Below, in pieces: positions 55,905 to 64,000 of a stretch of DNA of 64,000 nt. Position 1 is the stretch's first letter. The number at the start of each line of letters is the position of its first letter. The stretch is from the NCBI RefSeq assembly GCF_001625355.1, contig NZ_JSEE01000008.1:1-64000 (forward strand), read 5' to 3'. The notes beneath the pieces were generated by a model. The model was given only the letters and a program-made list of their open reading frames with translations, was not told the DNA's origin and made no database searches. Position numbers and translations under genes: made by a program. The stretch is from Marinomonas sp. TW1 (lineage in GTDB: Bacteria > Pseudomonadota > Gammaproteobacteria > Pseudomonadales > Marinomonadaceae).

Positions 55905-56840
55905 TTACCCACCGACAACAGGTCTAAACCTATTCTGCTGATCGATCAAATACAAAGCCACCAGCAAGCATACCAATCCTAATGCAAATCCCATATTGAA
56001 CAACAATAACCACTGCCATGACGACAACGCTAGATACAGCGCGACCCAAACGGGAATGGTATAGGAAGCCGCTAAAATACGGTTAGCGCCCACAGAACGC
56101 ACTAAGGTTTGTTGCAGCATAAAGGTAAAAAGCGTGGTAAACACGGTCAAATACAAACCGTTCAACCAAAACCCAAAATTGTCCCAAGCCACTTTGGTTA
56201 AGTCTCCCCACATCAAGGCGATAGGCAACAACCACAGAGAGCCAAACAGCATGATCAAAAAGGCCCCTTCAAACGCCCCAACGGATTGCCCCCATTTTTG
56301 TACTGACACCACATGAAAGGCCAATAAAACAGAGGCTCCAAGAAAGATATAATCCCCTTTATGCCAGACAAAAGGCCCATTGCCTTGAGTCGCCAATAAC
56401 ACCAAAACAGCCCCCAAAGAACCCAGCACAAAACCAAACACCTTGAGTAACGACGCTGACTCACCTAACCAAAATTTAGCAATCAACACCCCCATCAGCG
56501 GCACTAAGGTATAAAGCACAGACGTATGCAAAGGCGTAGTAGACTCTAAAGCGACAAACAAACCGATAAAAAAGCCGACTAAAGCACCGCTAATCAAAGC
56601 GTATTGCCAAACCTTTTTCCCAGAAAAAAGCACTTTAAGCTGGGCTAGCTGTTGCCCTTTACTGGTCGATCTTGTTAGCTGTATTTTGATAAACCAAATG
56701 CCCGTCATCAGCAACAAAGCCAGCACGAAACGAAAAAATGCCGTGGCGATGGGGCTGGCGTAGTCCACCATATTGCCAGACACCACAAAAGACGACGCCA
56801 TTAATAAAGCCCACACAAATAATGTGATAAGAGGATTCAT
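55905..56840 (-). CDS. EamA/DMT family transporter
   Basis: A 311-residue inner membrane protein with ten predicted hydrophobic helices in two EamA repeats (TTPLHTSVLYTLVPLMGVLI in the first; the second near the C terminus). Drug/metabolite transporters usually export amino acids or small metabolites. It starts 20 nt after the N-acetyltransferase gene, so a modified compound could be its cargo, which is speculative. AAGGAAG precedes the ATG. Confidence 0.88.
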   Translation of the reverse strand: MNPLITLFVWALLMASSFVVSGNMVDYASPIATAFFRFVLALLLMTGIWFIKIQLTRSTSKGQQLAQLKVLFSGKKVWQYALISGALVGFFIGLFVALESTTPLHTSVLYTLVPLMGVLIAKFWLGESASLLKVFGFVLGSLGAVLVLLATQGNGPFVWHKGDYIFLGASVLLAFHVVSVQKWGQSVGAFEGAFLIMLFGSLWLLPIALMWGDLTKVAWDNFGFWLNGLYLTVFTTLFTFMLQQTLVRSVGANRILAASYTIPVWVALYLALSSWQWLLLFNMGFALGLVCLLVALYLIDQQNRFRPVVGG

Positions 56841-56860
56841 AACAAACTTCCTTGTCTCGA

Positions 56861-57700
56861 TTATGATTGTTGAGCAGTATTAGGGCTCGATAATTCTGCC
56901 AAATTGGGGGCAATAAATCGGTCAAATAAATGCTCCGCAATGACCATTTCCACATGCACATGAAACACTTCAGCCAACAAGGAATGTAAAGCTGGCGCGG
57001 AGTCGATTAGATTTTCCTGTTCGATGCCATGTTGACGGGTAAAAAACACATGATTACGTATGCCTGAGGTTTGATTGACGTCTTTAATACTCGCCACCAA
57101 ATTGTTTACGAACACCGCTTTAGGGTACTTAGACGAGAAAAAATTCCCCATCATGCAGTCTGCATCTGTGTATTCGGCTAGATCAAAACGATACAAGGTA
57201 TAAAAATTATCCGATCTTTGAATCTGCAAATCATATTCACCATCTCGTAGCACAATACGATAATTATCATGACCAATTTTTTGTTCCAAATCTGATTGCA
57301 ACAACAAGGGCGCAATAGGACAGTCCGCACCAAAGCCGACATCAAGGAGATACCTCTTGCCATCAATATTAACCAGCGTAACGCGATGTGTACGAGGACG
57401 ATCCACTTCTTGTCCATTTAATACTCGAGCCATCACCAAACGAACGGAATAACCAAGGCTTTTCAATAATTCAAACGCCAACTTATTATGTTCAAAGCAA
57501 TACCCCCCCAAGCCATGCAGCACAATTTTTTCATAGACATTGGTTAGATCAAGAGACACCTCTTCACCAAGCAATACCGCCAAACTATTGAAACTATACT
57601 TAGCGATATGTGCCGCCTGCAATTGCCCCACAAAGGCCAGTGACAATTCATCAGGTGTTGTTAGTTTGAGGTCTGTTAAGTAAGCATGTAAATCAGACAT
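56861..57700 (-). CDS. Arylamine N-acetyltransferase
   Basis: A 279-residue NAT enzyme. The Cys-His-Asp triad is visible: GGYCFEHN (Cys), RTHRVTLV (His) and LLDVGFG (Asp). It transfers acetyl from acetyl-CoA to arylamines or hydrazines. The frame is open to 57742; GAGGA precedes the ATG at 57700. It is followed after 20 nt by the EamA exporter. In some bacteria such enzymes make or detoxify aromatic metabolites. Confidence 0.9.
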   Translation of the reverse strand: MSDLHAYLTDLKLTTPDELSLAFVGQLQAAHIAKYSFNSLAVLLGEEVSLDLTNVYEKIVLHGLGGYCFEHNKLAFELLKSLGYSVRLVMARVLNGQEVDRPRTHRVTLVNIDGKRYLLDVGFGADCPIAPLLLQSDLEQKIGHDNYRIVLRDGEYDLQIQRSDNFYTLYRFDLAEYTDADCMMGNFFSSKYPKAVFVNNLVASIKDVNQTSGIRNHVFFTRQHGIEQENLIDSAPALHSLLAEVFHVHVEMVIAEHLFDRFIAPNLAELSSPNTAQQS

Positions 57701-57771
57701 TCGTATTTTCCTCTGTGTTTCACTATGGCCAGCAGAGTACACTGAATTACCGTTAGAAGAATTAACCTAGG

Positions 57772-58779
57772 TTAAGTGGTATAAAAAAGAGAAGTGGTGG
57801 ACACCAGAATCATAATAATGGCTGGCATTTTAGCAAAAAGACGACGCTTCATACTCTCGAATGCATATTGAAAGGGCTCTAAATACATATTTAGTAAACC
57901 CTTTTCATCAAAACGTGTGTTAGTCCCAAACACCAGTTTTTGCTGCCAATCGGCTTGTTTCCAAGAGCCGAACACTCTGTCCCAAAGCGCGAGTACCACA
58001 CCAAAATTACAATCATAATCTTCTATCGCTGAAGAGTGATGACGCTGATGTTGCGCTGGTGAAATCAACCATTTTTCCCAGCGTCCGTAGCTCAATACCA
58101 CATGAGAATGACGCAGATTAGCACCCAACACATTAAATACAAAAGTAAAGATGGAAACGCCCCACACTGTGTACAAGGACACCTGCCCTGGGAACACGCT
58201 AACAAAGAAAGTAATGCACATCGCTTGAACCAAAGCGGAACGAAAAAAGAAAAGAACCCCTTCTACAGGGTGAGTACGAAACACCGTAATAGGCGTCAGA
58301 ACTTTTGCACTGTGATGCACCCGATGAAACGCCCATAAAATAGGCCATTTATGCAGCAGACGATGCAAATAGAAGCGGCTGAAGTCGTCCAGCAAAAAAT
58401 AGCACAAGGTGAACAAAGCAATAACATAAGCTGTTGGCAAACTTAGTTCACCCAAGCTGGGCAACCAATTCTGACTCTGATAATAGAGCCAAGTCGTCAG
58501 CAGAACGCTACTGGGTAACCGTGGTGACAACAACGCCATAATAAAGCGATTTGCGAAAAAAATAACATAGTCGAGTCGAGCAGATTGATGCCACCAGACG
58601 TTAGGCGAGAAAAGAATTTTAAGATGCGGTTTAATTTGACTAGGATAGCGCCAAGCGTAAAAGCCTACCGCGACAATAAAAGCCGATGCCAGATACCATA
58701 TCGACACTCGCTTCTGCGCGCTCTGCAAATCCACAAGCGTCTGTTGTAGTACACTCAGCAACCAATCAAGATACGTCAT
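57772..58779 (-). CDS. Sterol desaturase/fatty acid hydroxylase family
   Basis: A 335-residue membrane di-iron enzyme. The histidine boxes are HRLLHKWPILWAFHRVHHSA, NLRHSHV and PAQHQRHHS, in order, between hydrophobic helices. The family hydroxylates or desaturates lipids and isoprenoids. A GTG at 58785 is open, but the ATG at 58779 is preferred. It lies 71 nt upstream of the N-acetyltransferase gene on the same strand. The lipid substrate is unknown. Confidence 0.9.
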   Translation of the reverse strand: MTYLDWLLSVLQQTLVDLQSAQKRVSIWYLASAFIVAVGFYAWRYPSQIKPHLKILFSPNVWWHQSARLDYVIFFANRFIMALLSPRLPSSVLLTTWLYYQSQNWLPSLGELSLPTAYVIALFTLCYFLLDDFSRFYLHRLLHKWPILWAFHRVHHSAKVLTPITVFRTHPVEGVLFFFRSALVQAMCITFFVSVFPGQVSLYTVWGVSIFTFVFNVLGANLRHSHVVLSYGRWEKWLISPAQHQRHHSSAIEDYDCNFGVVLALWDRVFGSWKQADWQQKLVFGTNTRFDEKGLLNMYLEPFQYAFESMKRRLFAKMPAIIMILVSTTSLFYTT

Positions 58780-58804
58780 ACACACTCAAAGAAAGCCCAA
58801 AATA

Positions 58805-58831
58805 TATGAGAAGGCACATGGCCTTCTCATA
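58805..58831 (-). terminator. Terminator after DUF4856 gene
   Basis: TATGAGAAGGC and GCCTTCTCATA, an 11-bp perfect stem with loop ACATG, 16 nt after the DUF4856 stop on the minus strand. TATATTTT follows on that strand. Confidence 0.65.
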
Positions 58832-58846
58832 TTATAGGCTCAGACA

Positions 58847-60244
58847 TTAGTCGTTTTCAGCACTCACACCTGTATTCAGGTTTTCCATTAAATCAGAAAT
58901 ACCAGCCGTACGATCATTCAGTTTGGCTTTCAGTGCAAACTTCTCAGCCAAATGCACTTGCAGTTTTAGCATGTTCAACTTGTACTCATTCATAGAAATA
59001 CTCTTAGCTTGAATGAATGTACCGTCAGCGCCAACGGCAACCACTTGAGAGTCACCAAACAACACTGGGCTGAAACCGGTTAAACGATTCAATTGAACTT
59101 GCGTTTCCCCCAATTCACGACCCGCCGCTTGCAATGACAGAGTGAACCCTTTCAATTCACCCCAATGCTTCACATAGTTGCGGTAAGGCTTTGCGATGTC
59201 GCCATTGGATTTTTCCGCTTTTTGCAGGGTTTCAATGTCTTTGTAGACACTGCCAGCGTATTTGAACGCGGCTTCAGCAATAACTTTCTGCCAGTTATCC
59301 GCAATCACCTTAGCATAAGCCTGTAGCTTTTGACGCTCAGCTGTCGACAGCTTTTCACCTTGTGCGTCTTGGATCAACTTACGACCATCGTAAAAAGCTT
59401 TCATGATGGTGTGGAAATATTGTGTGCCACCTGAGGCATCAACACTTGCTGCATAATAAGCGTGTGCAAATGCCATTTCAGATTTCAGATCTACCACACC
59501 ATCTTTGTTGAAATCCGCCTTAGCAAACACATCCGGCTTCATTTTTGTAATATCAACGATGTCTTTGGGCGTTAAGTTTAAAGCATGGATAGGCGCACCG
59601 AAGTAACCAAAGGCTTCATCCCAAACATGCTCTTTACCTGTGTAGGCCACACCGTCTTTGTAGGCTTTATCATTAGGATGCACATCGGCACCTAACTTTT
59701 CATCTAGATAATGGTTTACCGCTTTGTTGTAGAAAACCGCACCCATTGAGAATTTCGAAATCAACTGGATGTAGTCGTAGCCATTAACTGGATCAAACCC
59801 GCCTTTAGTTTTCGCCGCTTTAGCAATCATGCTGTTAAGCACTTCAGCCGCCGTCATGTTTCCTGGCCAGCCAGTTACCACACCTTTGTAAGCGCTGGTT
59901 GCTAAGTCTTTACCGGATGACAGTTCATCAATTTCGTTTTGTTTGATCGCAAAACCTTGCTTAGAAACCGGGTCGATAATATCGCGACCTGCAGCCGAGC
60001 CTGAAAAGTATAGGTTTAATTCATCAAGCAAAGCTTGATTGTCTTTGCCGTTACCTTGCTTGCTCAATACTTTGATTGAGTTGTGCAATGCATGACGCGC
60101 AATTTGTCCGCCATATGACACTGAGCTTGTTTTGTCGCCCTGATAGTCCTTTAAAGTAATGCCAAATTCATAGGTTGGTTCTGCCGCCTGTGTGGCCCCC
60201 GCCATACTTAACATCAGCAAAGATAAAACCCATTTATTTTTCAT
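58847..60244 (-). CDS. Secreted DUF4856 protein
   Basis: A 465-residue exported protein; signal peptide at residues 1-20 (cleavage after TQA). EHVWDEAFGYFG is the DUF4856 signature, and DFNKDGVVDLKSE fits an EF-hand-like calcium loop. GFDPVNGYDYIQLIS and WQKVIAEAAFKYAG are other conserved parts. The function is unknown; DUF4856 proteins are often iron-repressed. A Fur-box-like sequence at 60321-60341 supports that here. GAGG lies 7 nt before the ATG. A terminator follows. Confidence 0.8.
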   Translation of the reverse strand: MKNKWVLSLLMLSMAGATQAAEPTYEFGITLKDYQGDKTSSVSYGGQIARHALHNSIKVLSKQGNGKDNQALLDELNLYFSGSAAGRDIIDPVSKQGFAIKQNEIDELSSGKDLATSAYKGVVTGWPGNMTAAEVLNSMIAKAAKTKGGFDPVNGYDYIQLISKFSMGAVFYNKAVNHYLDEKLGADVHPNDKAYKDGVAYTGKEHVWDEAFGYFGAPIHALNLTPKDIVDITKMKPDVFAKADFNKDGVVDLKSEMAFAHAYYAASVDASGGTQYFHTIMKAFYDGRKLIQDAQGEKLSTAERQKLQAYAKVIADNWQKVIAEAAFKYAGSVYKDIETLQKAEKSNGDIAKPYRNYVKHWGELKGFTLSLQAAGRELGETQVQLNRLTGFSPVLFGDSQVVAVGADGTFIQAKSISMNEYKLNMLKLQVHLAEKFALKAKLNDRTAGISDLMENLNTGVSAEND

Positions 60245-60320
60245 ATTGAACCTCTAGTCATACTCGCGCTGAGTACTTTGTTGTTTTGAAAGATGCAAAA
60301 AAATCGCACGAAGGAACAAA

Positions 60321-60341
60321 GATACTATTGATTCTTATTTT
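60321..60341 (-). promoter_or_regulatory. Fur-box-like site
   Basis: On the minus strand the sequence reads AAATAAGAATCAATAGTATC, which resembles the GATAATGATAATCATTATC Fur consensus (AAG-AATCA core). It lies about 80 bp upstream of the DUF4856 ATG. Match is partial. Confidence 0.4.
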
Positions 60342-60438
60342 CTCTTAATGAAAAAAATCTATTGGTTTATAAAAATTGTTTATAACTGAGTAGAATAAAG
60401 AGAAAATGCAGACCAAAAGAGGCAAGCTAACGACAAGA

Positions 60439-61413
60439 TTAACAGTGCCAATCAAGCGTTTGAGAAGGCTGTTCACCAAACAGTTGTTTATAATCTTTAG
60501 CAAATTGACTCAGATGCCAAAATCCCCATTGCGCAGCAATTTGGCCGACATTGATCGTATTCGATGTTCCATCAAAACTGGCTTTAACCAGATCACGACG
60601 CACACCGTTTAAACGAGTAAAACGCAGATATTGAATCGGACTTACCCCAAGAATGCTCTCAAAACTGTACTGTAAGGTACGACGACTTACGCTGGCGACT
60701 TCACAAAGTTGCGTCACCGTTACTGGTGCATCCATGTGTTGATCCAAAAAGCATCGAGCGCAGTCCACGACTTTTTTACGATGATAATAGCTTTGTGTTC
60801 GGGCCGGTTGTGGTGTCTCGACTTTTAGTACCTCTAAAAGCGCCATCAGAACAATGTCTTTTTGCAGACGCGACGGGGTTTCATTCTGCTTTACCGACAA
60901 CAAACGATGCAGCAAAAAACGAACCTCTTCCAAGGTTTTGTCCGGCACGCCAAGGCGACCGTGTTCAGTAAGCTCTTTCCAGTTCAAATCCAAGCCATGA
61001 ATGTCAGCAACCTTCATAAGGTTACCTTGATCTACCACTAAACCAAACAAATCGTATTCTTCCGGTGTGGATAACTGAAACTCACAGCTGCCAGGGCGAC
61101 ACATAATAGTATCAGGGCGAATGGTTAAGCCATTAATACGACTGGCCTGCTGGCCTTCAAATGGAATGCCCAGCCACACAGAATCAGGCCAGACGACGCA
61201 CTTTTGTTGTAACGCTTGACTGGTATGTTCACTAAATACCTGTAAACCATCAAAAGACAGCTCAACAATACTGCCATAAAAACTGCCTCGACTGGTTTGA
61301 TCATACTCTTGCTGCCAATTGGTCAGATTGTTGGCATGCAAATCGGCATCATGAGCTTCAGAAAACTGAAACTCTCCGCCCCACCTTGGTGCATTTTGAT
61401 TTGCATTTAACAT
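60439..61413 (-). CDS. eutR: AraC-type regulator of ethanolamine genes
   Basis: A 324-residue AraC/XylS regulator. The C-terminal double helix-turn-helix reads VTQLCEVASVSRRTLQYSFE then LGVSPIQYLRFTRLNGVRRD and AAQWGFWHLSQFAKDYKQLF. The N-terminal ~200 residues are a sensor domain. It is divergent from eutB (203-bp gap), the position of the ethanolamine activator EutR, so it probably senses ethanolamine with or without cobalamin. The assignment rests on position and family. Confidence 0.78.
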   Translation of the reverse strand: MLNANQNAPRWGGEFQFSEAHDADLHANNLTNWQQEYDQTSRGSFYGSIVELSFDGLQVFSEHTSQALQQKCVVWPDSVWLGIPFEGQQASRINGLTIRPDTIMCRPGSCEFQLSTPEEYDLFGLVVDQGNLMKVADIHGLDLNWKELTEHGRLGVPDKTLEEVRFLLHRLLSVKQNETPSRLQKDIVLMALLEVLKVETPQPARTQSYYHRKKVVDCARCFLDQHMDAPVTVTQLCEVASVSRRTLQYSFESILGVSPIQYLRFTRLNGVRRDLVKASFDGTSNTINVGQIAAQWGFWHLSQFAKDYKQLFGEQPSQTLDWHC

Positions 61414-61616
61414 ATTAATGTCACCCGCCTCAGCCTTATAAAACCATAAAGCAATGATATATAAGGTTTTTTAAAGTTTGCCATTATTCGATAACGCTTC
61501 TTCGGTAATTTTCATAAAGTAGATAACAGCAAAACCTATGCCTTTTTTACACCTCATCATAGAAAGCACGATGTGTCGTTTCACTGTATGAGTAAAACCA
61601 TTTAAAGAGCTAACAC

Positions 61617-63035
61617 ATGAGTCCAAACCGCAACACACCGCAATTTCGTCATATTCTGGGAGAGCGAACCTTTACCTTCGCAGACCTTGCAGACCTTATG
61701 GCCAAAGCGACTCCTGCGCGTTCTGGTGATCGTTTAGCTGGCGTGGCAGCAGAAACCGCTGAGCAGCGTGCGGTGGCACAAATGACGTTAGCCGACGTGC
61801 CATTACCGTTATTTCTTGAGCAGCCTCTGGTTCCCTACGAAGACGATGAAGTCACACGCTTAATTATAGACGAGCATGATAAAGCCGCCTTTGCGCCTAT
61901 TTCTCATCTTACTGTAGGCGGTTTTCGCGATTGGTTATTAAGCGACTTAGCCAGCCCAGAAGTGTTGAAATCCATCCGTGCTGGGGTGACCCCTGAAATG
62001 GCGGCGGCAGTAAGTAAGATCATGCGCAACCAAGATCTGATTTTGGTTGCGAAGAAATGCCATGTTCGTACGGCGTTTCGTAACACCATAGGTTTACCAG
62101 GCCACCTTTCCACTCGCTTGCAACCTAATCACCCAACCGACGATTTAACCGGTATTGCTGCCAGTATGTTAGACGGTTTGTTGTATGCCAATGGCGATGC
62201 TGTGATAGGCATCAACCCAGCGACCGACAATGTTCAGCAGGCCACACGACTCATCAAGATGATGGATGAAGTTATCCAGCATTACGAGATTCCAACGCAG
62301 TCCTGCGTGCTGACTCATGTCACCAATACCATTGAGTGCGTTGAACAAGGCGCTCCTGTGGATTTGGTGTTTCAGTCCATTGGCGGCACCCAAGCGACCA
62401 ATGACAGCTTTGGTTTCAACCTCGCCACCTTGGCCGAAGCTCAAGACGCCGCCTTGTCTTTGAAGCGTGGTACGGTTGGCAACAATGTCATGTATTTTGA
62501 AACAGGCCAAGGCAGCGCCTTGTCGGCAAACGCCAATCACGGCTTAGATCAACAAACCTGTGAAGTTCGAGCTTATGCGGTGGCACGCAAATTTAATCCA
62601 TTATTGGTTAACACCGTCGTTGGTTTCATCGGACCGGAATATTTGTACGATGGCAAAGAGATTACTCGAGCCGGCCTAGAAGATCATTTTTGTGGCAAGT
62701 TACTTGGCCTACCAATGGGTTGTGATGTTTGTTATACCAACCATGCGCAAGCCGATCAGAATGATATGGACAACTTGCTGACCTTATTGGGCGTCGCAGG
62801 CTGTACGTTCATTATGGGCATTCCTGGCTCTGACGACATCATGCTCAACTATCAAACCACTTCGTTCCATGATGCTCTGTATGCCAGACGCGTACTGGGG
62901 CTAAAGCCTGCACCGGAATTCGATGCTTGGTTGGCGAAGATGGAAATTTTCAAAAACAACGAACAATTTACGTTGAATTCTCAGTTGCCTTCGGCCTTTC
63001 AGTCCTCGCTACAACGTTTACTTGGAGGCCGATAA
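61617..63035 (+). CDS. eutB: Ethanolamine ammonia-lyase large subunit
   Basis: A 472-residue EutB, the TIM-barrel subunit of the adenosylcobalamin-dependent lyase that turns ethanolamine into acetaldehyde and ammonia. MSPNRNTPQFRHILGERTFT is the usual N terminus; LQPNHPTDDLTGIAASM, QSIGGTQATNDSFGFNL and CDVCYTNHAQADQNDMDNL are conserved barrel blocks. Its stop overlaps the eutC start by one base (TAATG). The upstream region shows no recognisable cobalamin riboswitch. No shell or EutA genes are visible, as in non-microcompartment clusters. Confidence 0.95.
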   Translation: MSPNRNTPQFRHILGERTFTFADLADLMAKATPARSGDRLAGVAAETAEQRAVAQMTLADVPLPLFLEQPLVPYEDDEVTRLIIDEHDKAAFAPISHLTVGGFRDWLLSDLASPEVLKSIRAGVTPEMAAAVSKIMRNQDLILVAKKCHVRTAFRNTIGLPGHLSTRLQPNHPTDDLTGIAASMLDGLLYANGDAVIGINPATDNVQQATRLIKMMDEVIQHYEIPTQSCVLTHVTNTIECVEQGAPVDLVFQSIGGTQATNDSFGFNLATLAEAQDAALSLKRGTVGNNVMYFETGQGSALSANANHGLDQQTCEVRAYAVARKFNPLLVNTVVGFIGPEYLYDGKEITRAGLEDHFCGKLLGLPMGCDVCYTNHAQADQNDMDNLLTLLGVAGCTFIMGIPGSDDIMLNYQTTSFHDALYARRVLGLKPAPEFDAWLAKMEIFKNNEQFTLNSQLPSAFQSSLQRLLGGR

Positions 63036-63886
63036 TGGCGCAAGACACATCGCCTCAACAAGATGCCGTCACCAAGAACAGCTGGCAAAAGCTAAAGGCC
63101 TTTACTGACGCCCGTGTTGGTCTTGGTCGCTCCGGTGTCAGTACGCCAACCCAGCATTTATTGGCCTTTCAGCTGGCCCATGCGCAAGCCATCGATGCGG
63201 TGCATACTCAGCTCGATGCACATCAGCTTGCACAACAAATTATGGCCCAGGATTGGGCCCCAAACTGTGCCCCCCTATTTTTGCACAGCCGCGCGACGGA
63301 CCGCGCAACCTACTTACAACGACCGGATTTTGGTCGTCGCTTAGATCAAGCCTCAGCAAATCGCTTGGATCAACACGCCCAAAGCGTAACAACAGAATAC
63401 GACTTGGCCATTGCCGTCGTGGATGGTCTGTCATCCTTGGCGGTTGAACAAAATACCTTGCCTTTTTTAGCGGCGCTGTTTGGTTATTTATCGACAGAAA
63501 ATCCATTAAACCAACCAGCTTGGTCAGTCGCCCCCATTTGTTTTGTCGAACAAGGTCGCGTGGCCATTGGCGACGATATTTGCGAAAGGCTCAACGCCAA
63601 ATGTGTGCTGGTACTGATTGGAGAGCGCCCAGGATTAAGCTCTCCCGACAGTTTAGGACTGTATTTAACTTGGGGCGGAAAAGTCGGCTATACAGACGCT
63701 TTTCGTAACTGTATTTCTAACATTCGTCCAGCGGGTTTGATCTATCCAGAAGCCGCACGCAAGGCTTTTTACCTATTAAGCGAAGCACGAACACTGAAAT
63801 TATCGGGTGTGAAGTTAAAAGACAGATCGGATGACGATTTGCTTGAACATGACAGCCAAACCACTGAGAACTTTTTAATTTCATAA
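63035..63886 (+). CDS. eutC: Ethanolamine ammonia-lyase small subunit
   Basis: A 283-residue EutC. DARVGLGRSGVSTPTQHLLA and HARVGLG-like N-terminal block, RPDFGRRLDQASANRL and VVDGLSSLAVEQN are family motifs; it covers the cobalamin in the assembled enzyme. The frame extends upstream into eutB, but the ATG at 63035 overlaps the eutB stop and is preceded by TTGGAGG. The next gene follows after 82 nt. Confidence 0.94.
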   Translation: MAQDTSPQQDAVTKNSWQKLKAFTDARVGLGRSGVSTPTQHLLAFQLAHAQAIDAVHTQLDAHQLAQQIMAQDWAPNCAPLFLHSRATDRATYLQRPDFGRRLDQASANRLDQHAQSVTTEYDLAIAVVDGLSSLAVEQNTLPFLAALFGYLSTENPLNQPAWSVAPICFVEQGRVAIGDDICERLNAKCVLVLIGERPGLSSPDSLGLYLTWGGKVGYTDAFRNCISNIRPAGLIYPEAARKAFYLLSEARTLKLSGVKLKDRSDDDLLEHDSQTTENFLIS

Positions 63887-63890
63887 AAAA

Positions 63891-63910
63891 ACAGCGCGCT
63901 AAGACGCTGT
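63891..63910 (+). terminator. Weak hairpin after eutC
   Basis: ACAGCG and CGCTGT with an 8-nt loop, 4 nt after the eutC stop. There is no T tract after it, so it may stabilise the mRNA rather than terminate it. Confidence 0.35.
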
Positions 63911-63968
63911 GTAAATAACGACCTCGGTCACTTAAAAGCTAACCACTTTCACAAAAAGGAACCAAACT

Positions 63969-64000
63969 ATGGCTACAGAAACCCCAACCCTGGAATCCTT
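63969..64000 (+). CDS. Start of downstream gene, partial
   Basis: ATG with AAAAGGAACC upstream, reading MATETPTLES before the window ends. The position after eutBC suggests an ethanolamine permease or another eut gene, but ten residues are not enough to identify it. Confidence 0.6.
   Translation, partial: MATETPTLES

Noticed and set aside
61414..61616. Looked for a cobalamin riboswitch before eutB
   Set aside because: No B12-box-like sequence or structured leader could be recognised in the 203 bp.

Overview
The window looks like chromosome from a marine gammaproteobacterium, most likely Oceanospirillales and possibly Marinomonas. This is an inference from gene content, not from a search. 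The supporting content is a six-gene Mrp Na+/H+ antiporter operon with subunits A and B fused, a TRAP transporter for an organic acid, a Pseudomonas-style block of yqgE, ruvX, pyrR, pyrB and a non-catalytic pyrC', and moderately AT-rich intergenic DNA. I recognise no insertion sequence, prophage, integron or CRISPR array.

Layout. 1-6200: a two-CBS protein, then a minus-strand run of DedA, ATP-grasp, DinB, NRDE, YHS and an OlsF-like double acyltransferase. 6.4-9.3 kb: the zinc GTPase ZigA behind a Zur-like palindrome, an orphan GalB-type hydratase and two small proteins. 9.6-16.5 kb: a Yip1 protein and the Mrp operon. 16.5-19.5 kb: one 1018-residue protein that joins an ammonium transporter to PAS, GGDEF and EAL domains. 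19.9-23.9 kb: the sulfate ABC transporter sbp-cysTWA. 23.9-28.2 kb: hexitol phosphatase, HDAC-like deacetylase and a Pat-type protein acetyltransferase that lacks part of its ATP-grasp region.

28.2-28.9 kb holds a decayed higBA toxin-antitoxin pair beside tRNA-Phe. 29-36.7 kb holds trmL, a K+ channel, a K+/H+ antiporter that probably starts at ATT, a ferredoxin, coaD, yggT, proC, yggS and a GGDEF protein with a ruined active site. 36.8-40.9 kb is the pyrimidine block, with a possible attenuator between pyrR and pyrB.

42.3-54.4 kb is a catabolic region: a Gfo/Idh oxidoreductase with a divergent LysR regulator, a TRAP transporter, an IlvD/Edd sugar-acid dehydratase, an HpaI-type aldolase, an aldehyde dehydrogenase, an SDR, a TauE-like exporter and a GntR/UTRA regulator. 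Two copies of the same palindrome (TCTTATATAAGA core) lie in the gntR/dctP and dehydratase/aldehyde dehydrogenase intergenic regions. The simplest reading is uptake of an aldonate, dehydration to a 2-keto-3-deoxy acid, and cleavage to pyruvate plus an aldehyde that is then oxidised. 54.5-60.2 kb carries a DsbA-like protein, a Crp-like regulator, an EamA exporter, an arylamine N-acetyltransferase, a sterol-desaturase-family enzyme and a secreted DUF4856 protein. The window ends with an AraC regulator, eutB, eutC and the first bases of another gene, which together form a minimal ethanolamine degradation cluster.
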